Shown here in pieces: positions 33,973 through 47,588 of a DNA stretch of 64,000 bases. The notes below the pieces were generated by a model that worked only from the letters and a program-made list of their open reading frames with translations, did no database searches and was not told the origin of the DNA. The translations under genes and the position numbers were made by a program. Numbering within the stretch: position 1 is the stretch's first letter; the number at the start of each line of letters is the position of its first letter. Source of the DNA: Littorina saxatilis (taxonomy: Eukaryota > Mollusca > Gastropoda > Littorinimorpha > Littorinidae); the NCBI RefSeq assembly GCF_037325665.1, contig NC_090251.1, positions 19,918,748 through 19,982,747 of the forward strand, in the 5' to 3' direction.

Positions 33973-34535
33973 GAGTCACTTGAGAAAAAGTGACTCTATG
34001 TAATCGGTCAGTGTTAGTCTGTCCGGCCGGCCGGCCGTCCGGCCGGCCGTCCATAGACACCACCTTAACGTTGGACTTTTCTCGGAAACTATCAAAGCGA
34101 TCGGGCTCATATTTTGTTTAGTCGTGACCTCCAATGACCTCTACACTTTAATGATGGTTTCGTTGACCTTTGACCTTTTTCAAGGTCACAGGTCAGCGTC
34201 AAAGGAAAAATTAGACATTTTATATCTTTGACAAAGTTCATCGGATGTGATTGAAACTTTGTAGGATTATTCTTTACATCAAAGTATTTACATCTGTAGC
34301 CTTTTACGAACGTTATCAGAAAAACAAGGGAGATAACTAGCCTTTTCTGTTCGGCAACACACAACTTAACGTTGGGCTTTTCTCGGAAATTATAAAAGTG
34401 ACCGGGCTCAAATTTTATGTGAACGTGACTCATTGTGTTGTGAATAGCAATTTCTTCCTGTCCATCTGATGCCTCATATAATATTCAGAACTGCGAAAGT
34501 GACTCGATCGAGCGTTTGCTCTTCTTGTTTGTATG
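33973..34535 (+). repeat. Repeat family R2, copy 2
   Basis: Starts GAGTCACTT...AAGTGACTC (33,973-33,996), then a CCGGCCGTCC tract (34,021-34,051), TTGACCTTTGACC and TTCAAGGTCACAGGTCA (34,163-34,195). It ends GTGACTC (34,499) and GCTCTTCTTGT. No insertion of element E here. Confidence 0.82.
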
Positions 34536-37059
34536 TTGTAGTATCAATAAGAAGTACTTGAACAGACAACAGGGAAATTAAATTGAGATATAATATTAGG
34601 CAGAGGAAATTGTGAAAAAGAACACTTAAAATATGTCCTGAGAACAGACAGTGGCACCCAGTTAAGACAATTAAATCACATCACAAAATCCAGTGTTTTA
34701 AGAATATTGCAGGGACGCGTGTTTTTTTCAAGCGAGATATGCTTGCTGCTACCCGCTCGCGTTAGCTAGGAGGCGAGAGTGTATATGAAACTGTTTGGCG
34801 GCCAGCTACGCAAAAATTAAACATCATTGGTTGATACTGAAAGGGTCGTCTGCACTGATCGGTAAACAGTCATGGACAGCCAATCGGATTGGCAGCTGTG
34901 TGGCCGCCATTTTTTCTCACCTAGCCCAAAGCTACCTAGTGTTCGCGGCGAGAATCCTAGCATCCCTCACGGCAAGAATTGTCCAAGAAACGATATTTCC
35001 TCGTCCCACTTGCCAATTCTCGCCTTAAAGAAACGGGGGACTGGTATTTGTTTAGACCCCCCTGAAAGAGGTGCACATCCTGGTTTCATGAGTATGATCA
35101 ATGATAATTTTCACATGAAAAAGCGCCTGTGGGTTTTATCAGCAAAGATGACTGAAAAGAACCCATTTTCTTAAACATTTTTGGCTAAACCATGGAGAAA
35201 CCATTTTTATTTTTTCAAAAATAATAACTTTTCACATTCTAGGGTAATTTCAAATGGTGCTATTACATAGATGAACAGAAAGTGATTTTGTATGAATTTT
35301 TTTCAAAAACAAAATGCGAGCCAATTTGGGAAGAGTTCTCAAAAATCTGGTTGTCCTCTCCATGAGCATGTAATGTGTAAAACTAAATGTATATCTCTAT
35401 GCAAATTATTGGAAAGAGCTTATCAAAAGCGCCACATTTGTGAACAGTTTCTTGTTATAGATATACGAATAGGAGCAAAATATCAGTTTTTCTTCTGGTT
35501 TCTCACCCCTAGTCTCATGTACCTGTGGCAGGAAACCAGACAATAGGGTGAGTAGGACGCTTTTTTTAGTGACGTCATTTGTATGTAGTGACGTGCTAGT
35601 GTCACTCTTTCTCTTCATAAGCAGTCTCTTTTGCACAAAGCAACGGAGGATCGTGTTTTTGAAGTTCCCCGATTGCTTACAATTTACAGAAAGAAAAAGA
35701 ATTAACACATCAGCAGGCAAAGCAAATCGATCCGAAGCAGTCTCGTCCATATGCATTCGTGGCTCTCAGTGTGTACTGGTTGATTGAGAGGGTAGGTTGT
35801 TTTCTCCTCCCAAACGGACCCGTTTACAGGTAGGTTTACATGTTTTTTTCTGTTCCTTCGAGAGATGAAACATCTGTAAATGTGAATATCACAGTGGTGC
35901 ACTCTTTCTAAAGCAAAACGTTTTTCTTGGCTAAAGTTCACAGGATTTTCTCTTTTAGATTTCTGACTATCCGGCGACCAAATTATCGGTGCACCAACAG
36001 TTTTATGTCTCGACTCGATATTGACAATTTTTGCGCATAGCCTAGTAGTCACAACAGCACACTTGCCCGTAACCAGACCCATGAGTTTTGACTAAAATTC
36101 ATCCCGTATTTTCGACAATGTTTTGTTAGCAATAAGAGTGATTTCCCTTGAGCTTGCCCCGTTCTTCTAATGGCTCTGCCATGAGGGCGTAAAACATCAA
36201 CACTTCTGTGATGACAGTGTTTTAGCACATTATTCATTTTATTGTTCTTGATTACATTGGGGTTCTCTTTATCAATTTATGATCATGTTTTTTTTTATTT
36301 ACCTATTTTATGTTGGTAAAGGAATATGAATTTTGATATTACTGATTGAGACTATGGTAGTTCTAAGCAGAACTATTCAGTAATTGTTAATTCTAGGAAG
36401 AAGTTGACAAACGGTGTTGATTTTAACTGCAATAAAAAACAAGAACCCTGAGGAATGATTAAACCACAGGAGCTTGTATCCAACCACCGGTCGATATTTA
36501 TTTACTCCTGCATGCTTATTATTTACTGCATTCATTCAAGCAAACTTTCTTTATTAAACAAGGGGAGAGACAGATAGATAAGATGAGATAAGATAAGATA
36601 ATTTTTTATGAAGAGAAAAAGAAAGAGAGAGAGAGGATAGTAATGAGAAAAAAAGAGAAAAAGCTTGAGGCAAAATCTTGACTGTGTTTGGGGGAAAGAA
36701 AGTCGCAAGGTGATGTCATAATCTCTCGCCTTTCAATATGATGTCATGTGCGTGTTCCAGATTTGATATGAGTATACTTATCTTGATCTGCGGAACAGAG
36801 TGTACAATCAATACAGGCTGGATGTATTATTTCCTTTCAAGTAATTTCTGCATTTTAAGCAAATGTGTCTTCTTCCAACAATACAGAAAGTCGCTGTTGA
36901 ACTTTTTCTGAATGTTAAGCCCATTTTTCAATCAAACACAACAAAATTATATATTTTTGGATACAGGAGGCAATACATAATACAATGATGTCCCCTTTGT
37001 GATTCAAATATTGACTTTTAGGAGGAAATCAACAAAATCGGCTAATTTTGTGTGAACAC
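34536..37059. other. No recognised feature
   Basis: AT-rich DNA with a TGACGTCA at about 35,570 and AGATAAGATAAG repeats at about 36,575-36,600. Short frames have no recognised similarity. Confidence 0.4.
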
Positions 37060-37345
37060 TTCATTAACGTAGTTTTAAGGAACCAAGCTGAAATGCAGTC
37101 CCAGAGTCCGCACTAAGTCAAAGATCATGTAACGAAAATTTCAAACAAATTGATGAAAAACTGTAGACATGAGAGTGCCGCCTTAAGTTTTGCAAAGGGG
37201 CAAATATGACGTCATCAAACGGCCCCATTAAAAAAAAAAGCAAAATAGGTTTCAAGCAAATGCTCTCAGAAATGTCTGTACCAATTTTCATTACAATCCG
37301 TTTGGCAGGTTTTGAAAAATGCTTTTCACAGACAGACAGACACAC
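37060..37345 (+). repeat. Repeat family R1, fragment
   Basis: Matches the 9,595-9,860 part of R1: ACCAAGCTGAAATGCA, then the TGACGTCATCAAA motif at about 37,207 and a closing GACAGACAGACACACA. Strongly diverged. Confidence 0.65.
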
Positions 37346-39637
37346 ATACAGACCTGGGAACCCATATTTTATTCACCGTATTTTGTACGCATGATTGTCT
37401 AGAATGCGATCAGTACGGTCAGTGGACAAAAATAAATACGACCAGACAAATTCCTAGACTTCTTTTCTTCACAAGCGCATTCTGAAGCCGATTCAGTATA
37501 TTTACACATGATTACAGTTTTTGTCAGAAGAAGCATTTGTTTTAAATGTTTTGGTAAGTGCCACAGTCGCGTGTGAAGCATGTTTGAATCATGGATGTTC
37601 AAATGCTGTGTGGAGCACACTAATTTTTCTGAAAATACACCAAGTTTGTTTGAGAATACTCCAAGTGCTAAACTGGGGTTCCCAGGTCTGCACATACTTT
37701 GGTAGACAAACCTTGCTCTCTGCTCTTGTTAAAACGCTTTTAGAATATGGTGAACTTCGTTCTGCTACAATCATTTAAAGTTTTACATGAAATGTTCTCA
37801 TTTTCTTCCTTATAGTGGAGAATAATATTTATATCATGTAAATGGTAGAAAGTTTTGAGAGAGAAAAAAAGTGAAACAAGCACCTTTTCAAAGCTGTGTG
37901 TGTGTGTGTGCTGCACACTGATATGTGTGTTATTTAATTTTCATTTTGTATGATTTAGAGCCTTTCGGATGATGTGAGTGAACATTTAAAGTGGTATTGT
38001 ATGTGGAGAGTATACAGTAGCTGGGAATGATGTATTAGACTTTTTAATCTAACACTTGTGTTTTTAAAACACTGCGAAGTCGTGTGACAATACAAACAAG
38101 TAAAATAAAAGTTTTGGAAACATGTCTGGAAAGTATGGGAATGAAGTGCTCTGGGAGAACTTTCTAGACTCAGCTTGGAGGTGCATACACACAGAAAGGC
38201 ATAGAATGCAAATGACTAAAACTTGAAAAACTTCTGAAGTTAAAGCATGATCTTATTCTAACAGTATCTCAAACTTATTCCGCATTCTGATACCGGTGTT
38301 TTGACCAAATGAAGCACTTCTATGAAGGAGGTCCCAGCTGCATGTTGCCAGTTTAGGAACTAAATAATAGCTCAGTTTTGTTTTAGAGGAATTCAACCAA
38401 AATATAGCACTGACTACCTAAACAAATTTAAGAAGAAAAAAAACTTAGTGTGTTCCATCCAATTGTTTTATTTGTGCAAAAAGACACTTGAGGTTGTCAA
38501 TGGCTGGCTGCCTGAAAGTCAAACTACAGCAGGAAGGGGTACACATGTGACTGCTCTCGGTGAAACAATCCAGTGTTTTCTCTAAATTGTCCTCTAAACT
38601 CTAACCACAGAACATGGTAATAATCACTTACAAGTCGTGGAGCTGTTCTGCAGCTAAGACCACCTTCGAAATGAGATTCCTGCATGACTGAAAAAGCGAT
38701 ATGAATGGTGGTTCATTGGCAGGCTAACCACATAGACATTGTGAATGCATTTGTTATACATATCATTGAAGTCCAGCAGTGAGCAGGTAATATATATTAA
38801 TGTCATGTTATCAAGCCCATTAAGATATACTGTTAAATAGAGATTGCTCACTCTCTGTTTGGTGTAACTATGGAATTTGAAGCCAGAAATTAAAACTAGC
38901 TGACCAATGAGACGTCAGAACCATCAAAAAGAGATATAAAGATTGCTTGGCATTGCTTTGTCCTGGCATCATCAGGTACTTCCAACATTCAAAAAGAAGG
39001 AACAAAAGAAAACAGTACCTGCTGTGTTCATGCATTGACCTTTGAAGGTGTACCAGACGCTTTCCAGATACTTCCAACATGTAAACGTTTTTGGGATAGA
39101 ATTATCTGTGCCATATTATGTTGTGTTCACTACATTTTCAGGGTACCTTTGTGTCAGTTTATATGTGATAGATTCAAATTTAGGTCTGGTCACAGGACTT
39201 TTGTCAGGTTATGGACCTGATTCAAATGAATACCATTGATCTTTCATAACACACTATTCTCATACTGTGAAGAAAATAGATGATTTAAAGTGTCAGACTA
39301 AAGGAGAACTTGAGAGGAAGTAACAGAAAGAACATGTTCTGCTTGATTTGTAATGATCATGGTTAGACTTCTCTATTAAAGTATCTTAATTTGGTCCCGT
39401 TTCTTTAAAGTAGAATGGTGAAAAGAAACGGTTGACTTTGCTTCAACTGCCATTGCTTATACAGTCCCTGCGCCAGTCTTGCAAAGTATCACTTTGTTAG
39501 CCAATGTGAGGTCTTGTTGCATGTCCGATTGTCAACCTATTTCTCCAGCAGTGTGATCAAATTCAGGCAAGTCGTAATGGTACAAAAGAATGGATACAAT
39601 GTTTCTCATCCCTCCCTGGACAGCTAGTAATGCGTCC
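37346..39637. other. No recognised feature
   Basis: No coding or repeat family recognised; a short (GT)n lies at 37,896-37,909. Confidence 0.4.
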
Positions 39638-39998
39638 ATTAAATTACATTCTTACCGCAATTCTCATAAATGCATTGACTTCAATCTCACATGCTAGATG
39701 TCGAAACACTACTCAAATTACCTGCCCTTGAAAGGGTGGTAACCAAGCTAAAAAAATAGACGCCATAGCCGTTGCTATGCCCGGAACCCACTTGGTTACC
39801 CATAACCCCCCGCGCACCACGTGAGCGCCGGCATCCGGAATAATCATTCTCGATTTTCGACGACATAGTCGTCAGACGTGCGGAATTCGACTGCTCACTT
39901 GGCTTTCCCTAGCCCTCGTCTTTGTGACGATACGGGCTTGGGGGGGCCTTTGCCTGTTCGCCTTTCCTTAGGTGAGACCTGTCCTTTTTATTGAATTG

Positions 39999-42900
39999 AA
40001 TTAAATTACATATTCTTACTCCAATTCTTCTGAATGCATTGACTTCAGTCTCACATGCTAGATGTCGAAAAAAACCACTCAAATTACCTGCCCTTAGTAG
40101 GGTGGTAACCAAGCTAAAAGCGACCCCATAGCCGTTGCTATGGGCTGACCTTGCTCAGTTACCCACAACACCCTGCGCACCACGTGAGCGCCAGCATCCG
40201 TAATAATCATTCTCGACTTTCGACAACACACGGTGGACGTGTCGATTTTTGTCACTCACTTTTGGCCTTCGCATGCCGGCTCGTCCGTGAGACTAGCTGG
40301 TTCTTGTGGGTCTACCTGTCCATCTACCTTTTGGTGAGATCTTTCCGTTTTCTATGTTTGATAGCTTTCTGTTGAACAGGCACGCAGAAGTTTTTCGTTC
40401 TGGGTGACTGTTTTTCGCCGGTCTTAAAATGGCCGACAACAAAGCTAAACTTGGCGCGAGACTGGAAGGTGACAAGGCTCTTAGCCCGGTTAAGAAAACT
40501 AAACCTAAGAGTAAGCCTAAGAACTTTGATTTTGCCTATTATGCGGGTCGTAGATCCGTCAAACAGCACTTCTTTTGATGTTCCTATCCCTCCGAGGGCG
40601 GGTTCAGTTCTTTCACAGCTCGCTTCCCCTGTGGGGGTAATCAGCCGGGGCCTTCAGCCTTTAGGCTCCTTATAGACTGAATTGTTGGATCGTCGTCGGT
40701 GTCGACTGATGGGGGGGGGGTGGCCGCGTGGCTATTCTTTCCCCTTTCTCTGCGTAAGAGGAATCAGTCAATGTCCTCCTTTTGGGGGGGACTTAACAAT
40801 GATTTGTGTCTTTATTCTCAGCTGTTTCAGGCGCGATCGGCGGTTCCCGCCCTCTCGTTCGTCAGCTTCGCACTGTGGTCTAGTGCAAATGGCCTGTTCG
40901 GTTCAGCCTGTTTCTTGCCTCTGGTGGCTCTGGGCTGTTCACGAGCACCCTCTCCTTTTAGGAGGGGGGGCCTGCTCCCTGCCTGCGTCTAACCTCTCTG
41001 ATTACCTCCGGTACTTCTCAGTGTTACGCAGCCCCCCGCCAAATGGGGGGGGGATAGGGGGGGCGCTCCTGCTTCGCACCGTGGTTTGGTGCAAATGGCC
41101 AATTCGGTTCAGTCCTTTCTGCCTCTGGTAGACTGGGTTGTTCGCGAGCACTCTCTCCGTAGGGAGAGGGGGCCTGCTCCCCGCCTGCTTTGGCCGCTCT
41201 GCTTGCTTTTAGCACGGCTGAGTCGGTTCATGCAGCCCCCTTACCGTGAGGGGGGCACGGTAAGTCACGGCCTGGGCTTGTTCCCACCCTGCCTCTTTGC
41301 GGGCAGGGGGCTGTGTTCAGCTTCCCACCCTTTCCCGCCCTCCGGGCGCGTTCGGGTGGGGGTGGTATCAGTGACTCACTCTTTCCCGCCCACCGGGCAG
41401 GATCGGGTGGGGGCTGGAGCAGCATTCCACCCTTTCCCTCCCTCTGGGTTGGATTGGGTGGGCGCTGTTGGACTGTCTTCACAGTCTGTGCCTCTATTGT
41501 CCTGGCCCGACAATCGTTCTCCTCCCCTATCGGGGTGGGTGGGCGGTGGGCTATAGGACTACGGCAGTGGGACGGGTGGGGGTCGGCCGTTTTTGGTTCG
41601 TCTCTCTCCATCGCTCTTACTGCTGTGACAAGCCACCCCCCTCCCCATCTGGGGCATGGGGTGGCTCAGGCTTTTCTTCACAGTGGGGGTGCTATGTACG
41701 GCCTTTCCAGGCTATGTTACATACTCCTTCTCTGCTCCATTTGGGGCAGGTGGCTGTGTTAGCTGCCCGCGCTTGTCGCGCGTAGCGGTCGGGGAACAAT
41801 GAGCTTGACTCTCCTTTGTTCTCTGCAGGGTGTCTCGCACAGCGGTCGGGGAACAATGAGCTTTGCTCCGCTTTGTTCTCTGCACGGTGCTGTGCCGGCT
41901 GTCTACCCCTCTATCCCCTTGGGGATGTGAGCGGTTGCTCTGGCAGGCGGAGACAGAACATACTCTTTCTCTCCAGTCTCCCATTCTTTGTGTTCACAAT
42001 GGTTTGTGGGGACTCGGACTACAGTAATTCGCCTGGCCAGTGGTCATTGTCCTTAGCCAGCATAGGTCACCCCCCCCCCCCCCCCCCTCCTAGGGGTGGG
42101 TGAGTGATAGGGCTACTTGACTTCGGCAGGTGGACGAGTGAGGATCGGCCGTTTACGGCCGTTTCTCTATTTCAGTCTTCCCCCCCTCTAGGGGTTACGG
42201 CTTTGCTGGACCACCCCCCTCCCCACTTGGGGTGAGTTGTGGTTCAAACCAGGTAGTCTGGTTCTTAGCACTGAGATGCTTCTCTCGCACAGCGGGTGGG
42301 GTAAGGCGGGCCGGGCTCGACTTTGTCTTGTTCCCCCACTCTCTCTCCTTCTCGGCAGGGAGCTGTGCCAGTTACCAACCCCTCTTCCCCCCACCTCTTG
42401 TTCAGGTGGGCGGTTTGGGTTGGCAGTCAGAGACTGATCACGCTTTTCATTCTCACTCTTGGCGGTGTTATCGGCAGGAGTGTTTAGTGCGCGACCTCCC
42501 CTCCTTTTGTGTTTTTACACAACTGCTGGTTGGGATTCGGACTCCTTGTTTGAGGAGGGGGAGTGTGTAGGGCGGCCTACTGGTTGTAGGCTTCCCATAC
42601 AAAAAGCGGCTGCTGTTGCAGCTTACTTTTTCCCGGATAGGTTGGGGGTGTCTCTCTTCCTTCCTCTTCCGGGATGACTTTGGGTTTACACAGGCTTTCT
42701 CGCAATTGTTTCATTTGCTGAGTCTCCGGTGATTGCCTACCACATGCCACAGTTTTTGGCTTGATCCGCACCTTAGGGTAGTGGTCTTCAGCCTACACCT
42801 TTCCCGCTGCTTCATACGCAGGGTACTGTTGGCTTTGGGGTTTCAAGGCTGCTTCGTTCTCACTTTTAGTGCGGAAGAAGATAGCAGGGAATTTTCAGGC

Positions 42901-45889
42901 TCAGGGTCTGATCCGGACTTTTTTAGTGCCAGGGGCTTAAGTTTCCTGGCTTCGCTTACAGACCACAGGGAACGTGGGGTTTCATGATGTTACCCCTCCC
43001 TCTCCTCTCTGGAGGAGCTAGGATGGCATGGTTTAGAGTTTTCTGCTTTGGCTGAGACTCTCTTCTGTGCTCTCTTATAGGCAATCTTATCCTCCCTGAA
43101 CTCTCTTTTGGGTTAGGGAGGATGCCTTGGATAAGGCCTTAGCCAGGCTGCTGGCAGCTTGGGCTAGGGTCGTCACCGAGCAGAGGAGTTCGTCGGTGAC
43201 GTTCTAGGCCCACACTGTTTTTACTTGGTGTGATCTCCTTCTTTTACAAGGGGTTTGATTTCACGCCGGTTACAGGAAGCAAGGGTCAGGCTTTTTCTGG
43301 GGTTGTTTAAACCTACTCAGAAGCTGGAATCTTTCCCTTCCTTATTGGACCTCTGGCAGCGCGTTTATGCGCTCCCGGTTACAAAGTGGGTGTTTTGGTT
43401 CAGTGTCTCCTCCCTCTCCGCGGGAGGTGGGTCGGCATGGGCTAGAACTATCAGCTTTGGCTGAGATTTTCCTCTGTGCTCTCACATGAGCTTTCCTTTT
43501 GCGTTTCTGCACACAGGAAAGGGCTCGGTTTCTGGAGGGTATTGGTCTCTGGACTATCTCGGGGGCTGGTTGAGCTTTTTCAAGGTCAATCAGCTTGTCA
43601 GCTGCACTTTCATATGGTGTTGAACCAGGCTTTTTGCCTGGTGCTCTCAGTAACCAGGCAAAATTCCGAGCTGTCCTTATCCCAGGTTTTTACCTGGGCA
43701 TGCTGTTCGACTTTGTCTCTTGGAAGGTTTGTCCTTCACACAAGAGAGAATAGGGAGGCTTTAAGCTCTTTTCACTGCCAGACTGGCACGAGAGCAGACC
43801 TCTGCGAGGTCTTTAGACTCGATCTTCGGTCGGACGGTATCGATGGCTATGCTGGCCCTCTAGTCTTTCCTCAAGTTTTTTGGGGGGCTCGGCCTCACAG
43901 GTCTGGGACATGAGGGTCCTCCTCCAGAGTGGGTTCCTCCACGCGAGAAGGTGGCTGGAATCCTTTTGGATCGCTCAGGGCGTTTTCCCTAGCTTTGTTT
44001 CCCCCCGGACTTAGACCGCTTTATAGATGCGTTTTCGTCTGGATGGGTCCTGCATTGACAATTGCAGTCTTGAGGCTGTGATGTAGACGCAACTCCTTGG
44101 GCTTTTCTTTTGCCTGGGGTTAAGAGCAGTAGCTCTCAGTCTACTAGCCTTTCTTTTTGGCTTGATTTACAGGCATGTCCTGTTGCATTCGGGCAATTCT
44201 TATGTTGCTTCTTATGTGAACTAGCTGGGAGGAGCAAGTTCTCACTCCCTGTCAGACAGAGTATAAGGGATTCTGATTGGGTTTTCACACTAAATCATTT
44301 TCTCACGGGAATATCTCCCCGGCCGGCTCTGCTATCTGGCCGACTCGCTCAACAGGTCCTCTCAGGGCTTGCACATGGGTTGGGCCATCTGCTTACGGGT
44401 CTGGAGGTGTGCTGTTTGTGTTTTAGATCATGGGTTTTGACTCTGGTCTTTGGGCATGAAGCATATAGTTCCTCCACTTTATCTGTGTATGCTCCTTTTT
44501 GGCCTCCTTGGCCAATTGGGGTATAGAGCGGGGGTGCAACTCCTTAGCGCCCCTCTCTCAAGCCAGGTGGTTTTTCACCTCTGTTTCTTTTTGGCTTTGG
44601 GCAGCTTGGCCTCTTCTTCGAGGTTCCGGCGTCTCGGCTATCTCAGCTATTGTGAAACGAATAGGCCTCTCTTCTGTTGTTCATGGCGCTCTTGTGGGCA
44701 TGATCAAAGGACCTTGTTTTAAGAGGTTTAGAGGCTTCCCCTTGTTTAACGCGTAGCACTTTGTTCTATTTACTCTGGGCCTCAGCCCCGTAGGGCAGTG
44801 AGGCGCATGCGTTTTTGGGGTTTACCAGAGGATGTAGCCTTAGGGCTTTTAGTTCCGTTGGTTCACGGTTTTTGGCCAGTTTTTGGGGTATCAGAAACCT
44901 GGTCAATCTCCTCTGGTGTTTTATTCCCTCCTCTCGGGAGGATTCTCGCTCCGGGCGATTCGGATTTTCTAACTGTCTGGTTAAGACTTTTTAAATCCCT
45001 TTTTGACTTTACAGTCATTTGGAACCACGAGCTTTAGCTCAGGTTCTTGTCTCTTTACACTGTGGGTGAAAGAGGCTTCTTTTATTTGTCTCTCTAGAGG
45101 CTTTGCTACTTTCATAGGACAGTCCTATGAATGGTGCTTTTTGAACAAGGTGCGGGGGGGGGGGGGGCGTTCAGTCCTCCCTCTATTCCTTTTCAGGCGT
45201 TAGGGAGTCCAGAGTCTGGTGTTCTTCTCTGGCTGGTGGTGTTCCTCTCGCCTATGCGAAGTTTGCCAACAGCTCAGGAACAGACTTTGGGCTTCCTTTA
45301 TTGCCGTGTTGCGTTCTGGTCGCCTAGGCGAAGTTTTGCAAACGGCTTACTGGAGATCAGACGATGTGTTCATCAGTTTCTATCTTCGGGATATCTCCTG
45401 CACGCGGCTAGACGGCTCCAGTGCATTGCCGGCTTTAGTTGCTGCAGGGCAGGTCCTTACAAGGACATAAGTAGGTTCCCTCCACCTTTAGGAGGAATCT
45501 GCATTCATAAGAGATGGAGTAAGAATATGTAATTTAATGGAAAATGTTTAAGTAAATTTTCATTTGATTAATATACTTACCCAATTCTTATAGTTAATAC
45601 CCTATATTATCCATCCCCGCTGTCTTATATCCTTGGGGTGTTTTAATAGTCTCGAATGATTATTACGGATGCTGGCGCTCACGTGGTGCGCAGGGTGTTG
45701 TGGGTAACTGAGCAAGGTCAGGCCATAGCAACGGCTATGGGGTCGCTTTTAGCTTGGTTACCACCCTACTAAGGGCAGGTAATTTGAGTGGTTTTTTCGA
45801 CATCTAGCATGTGAGACTGAAGTCAATGCATTCATAAGAATTGGGTAAGTATATTAATCAAATGAAAATTTACTTAAAAATTTTCCATT
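39999..45889 (+). mobile_element. DIRS-like retroelement A (fossil), nested in B
   Basis: The left inverted repeat (40,001-40,225) pairs with the right one (about 45,640-45,889); both hold CACGTGAGCGCC or its complement. The gag-like part starts near 40,430; reverse transcriptase and RNase H about 43,000-44,350; recombinase about 44,440-45,480. The internal complementary region is 45,510-45,600. Whole in structure at about 5.9 kb, with a coding part broken in many places. Same family as B, C and D; nearest to B. Confidence 0.86.
45510..45600. repeat. Internal complementary region of DIRS-like element A
   Basis: GTAAGAATATGTAATTTAAT is complementary to the left terminus at 40,001, and TTTCATTTGATTAATATACT just after it is complementary to the right terminus near 45,850. 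The two meet as in a circle junction. Confidence 0.85.
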
Positions 45890-47240
45890 GTTGTTTGTTA
45901 GCTGCTTGTTTACAGCCGCTTCAGAAATTTACTTTTCTGGTGGAGTACGATTTTCGGCCATTTACAAGATGGCCGATAGCAAGCAGTAACTTAGTGCGAG
46001 GCAGGAAGTGAATAAGGCTGCTAGCCCTATTTAGAAATCTCTGTGCGGGTCGTCGACCCTTCGAGTAGTACTTCTTTTGTAGTAGCTATTCGTGCGGATA
46101 AGGTTTCGTTTTTTCTTCCCAGCCCGCCTCTCCTCTCAAGGAGAACCAGTCAGTGTCTTCCACTTTCGGGGGTCTTAACGATGAAATATGTGTTTATTTC
46201 TCAGCTGTTTCAGGCACGATCGGCCCGCCCACTGTGGCGGCGTACTCCTTGGCAGTTTCGCATCATGGTCTGGTGCAAATGGCCAGTTCGGTTCAGCCCT
46301 TTTTTGCCTCTGGTGGCTCAGGGTTGTTCGCGAGCACCCTCTCCTTTCAGGAGGGGGGGCCTCTGACCACTCTGATTACCTCCGGTATTTCTCAGTGCGT
46401 TGGGGGGTGTTCCTGCTTCGCACCGTGGTCTAGTGCAAATGGCCAGTTCGGTTCAGCCCTTTCTGCCTCTGGTAGTACTGGGTTGTTTACGAGCACTCTC
46501 TCCGCCTGTCTCTGCCCGCTCTCCTTGCTTTTAGCACAGCTGAGTCGGGCATGCAGCCCCCTTACCGTTTGGAAGGGGGAGTGGGGGGGCACGGTAAGTC
46601 ACAGCCTGGGCTTGTTCCCACTCTGCCTCAATGGGGGCAGGGTGCTGTGTCAGTGGCCCACCCTTTCCCGCCCGTCGGGCAGGATCAGGTGGGCGCTGTT
46701 GGACTGTCTTCTCAGTCGATACCGCTATTGTCCTCGGCCGGCAATCGCCCCCCCCCCCCCCCCCCCTTGGGGTGGGTGGGCGGTTGGGCTACAGGACTTC
46801 AGCCTGGGCTTGTTCCCACTCTGCCTCAATGGGGGCAGGGGGCTGTGTCAGTGGCCACCCTTTCCCGCCCTCCGGGCAGGATCAGTCTATGCCGCTATTG
46901 TCCTCGCCCGGCAACCGCCCCCCTCCTCCCTCGGGGTGGGTGGGCGGTGGGGCTACGGGACTCCAGCAGGTGGACGGGTGGGGGCGGCCGTGTTCGGTCT
47001 CGTCTCTCACTCCGTCTTACCCCTCTCGGGGGTCGTTTTTCTGCTGTGACGGGCCACCTCCCTCCCCACGCGGGTGGCGGGGTGGCTCAAACTAATCAGA
47101 CTGGTTTTGTTGACTGGGGCCAGCCTCCCGCACAGCGGTTGGGGAACAATGGGCCTGTCTCGGCTTTGTTCAGTGCCCCCGTCCACCTTCCTTCTCGGCA
47201 GGGTGCTGTGCCGGCTGTCTACTCCTCTTCCCCTTTGGGG

Positions 47241-47588
47241 CTGGGGAGTGGTGGTGGTTGGCAAGTGGGGCGGAGCACGCTTTTCATTCCCCAGTCTCCC
47301 CTCCTTTGTGCGGTGACACAATGGATGGTGGGGAGTGGTGGTGGTTGGCAAGTGGGGCGGAGCACGCTTTTCATTCCCCAGTCTCCCCTCCTTTGTGCGG
47401 TGACACAATGGATGGTGGGGAGTGGTGGTGGTTGACAAGTGGGGCGGAGCACGCTTTTCATTCCCCAGTCTCCCCTCCTTTGTGCGGTGACACAATGGAT
47501 GGTGGGGAGTGGTGGTGGTTGGCAAGTGGGGCGGAGCACGCTTTTCATTCCCCAGTCTCCCCTCCTTTGTGCAGTGACACAATGGATG
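47241..47588. repeat. 87-bp tandem repeat, four copies
   Basis: TGACACAATGGATGGTGGGG recurs at 47,314, 47,401, 47,488 and 47,575, exactly 87 bp apart. The copies are almost identical. The period is 29 codons, so the array stays open in several frames. It lies in the gag-like part of element B. Confidence 0.92.

Noticed and set aside
40430-42990. Several 80-150 codon frames in GC-rich DNA
   Set aside because: They fall in the gag-like part of DIRS-like element A and overlap in different frames on both strands; none is a host gene.
47241-47588. Repetitive structural protein gene
   Set aside because: It is an 87-bp tandem array open in more than one frame and inside a fossil retroelement.
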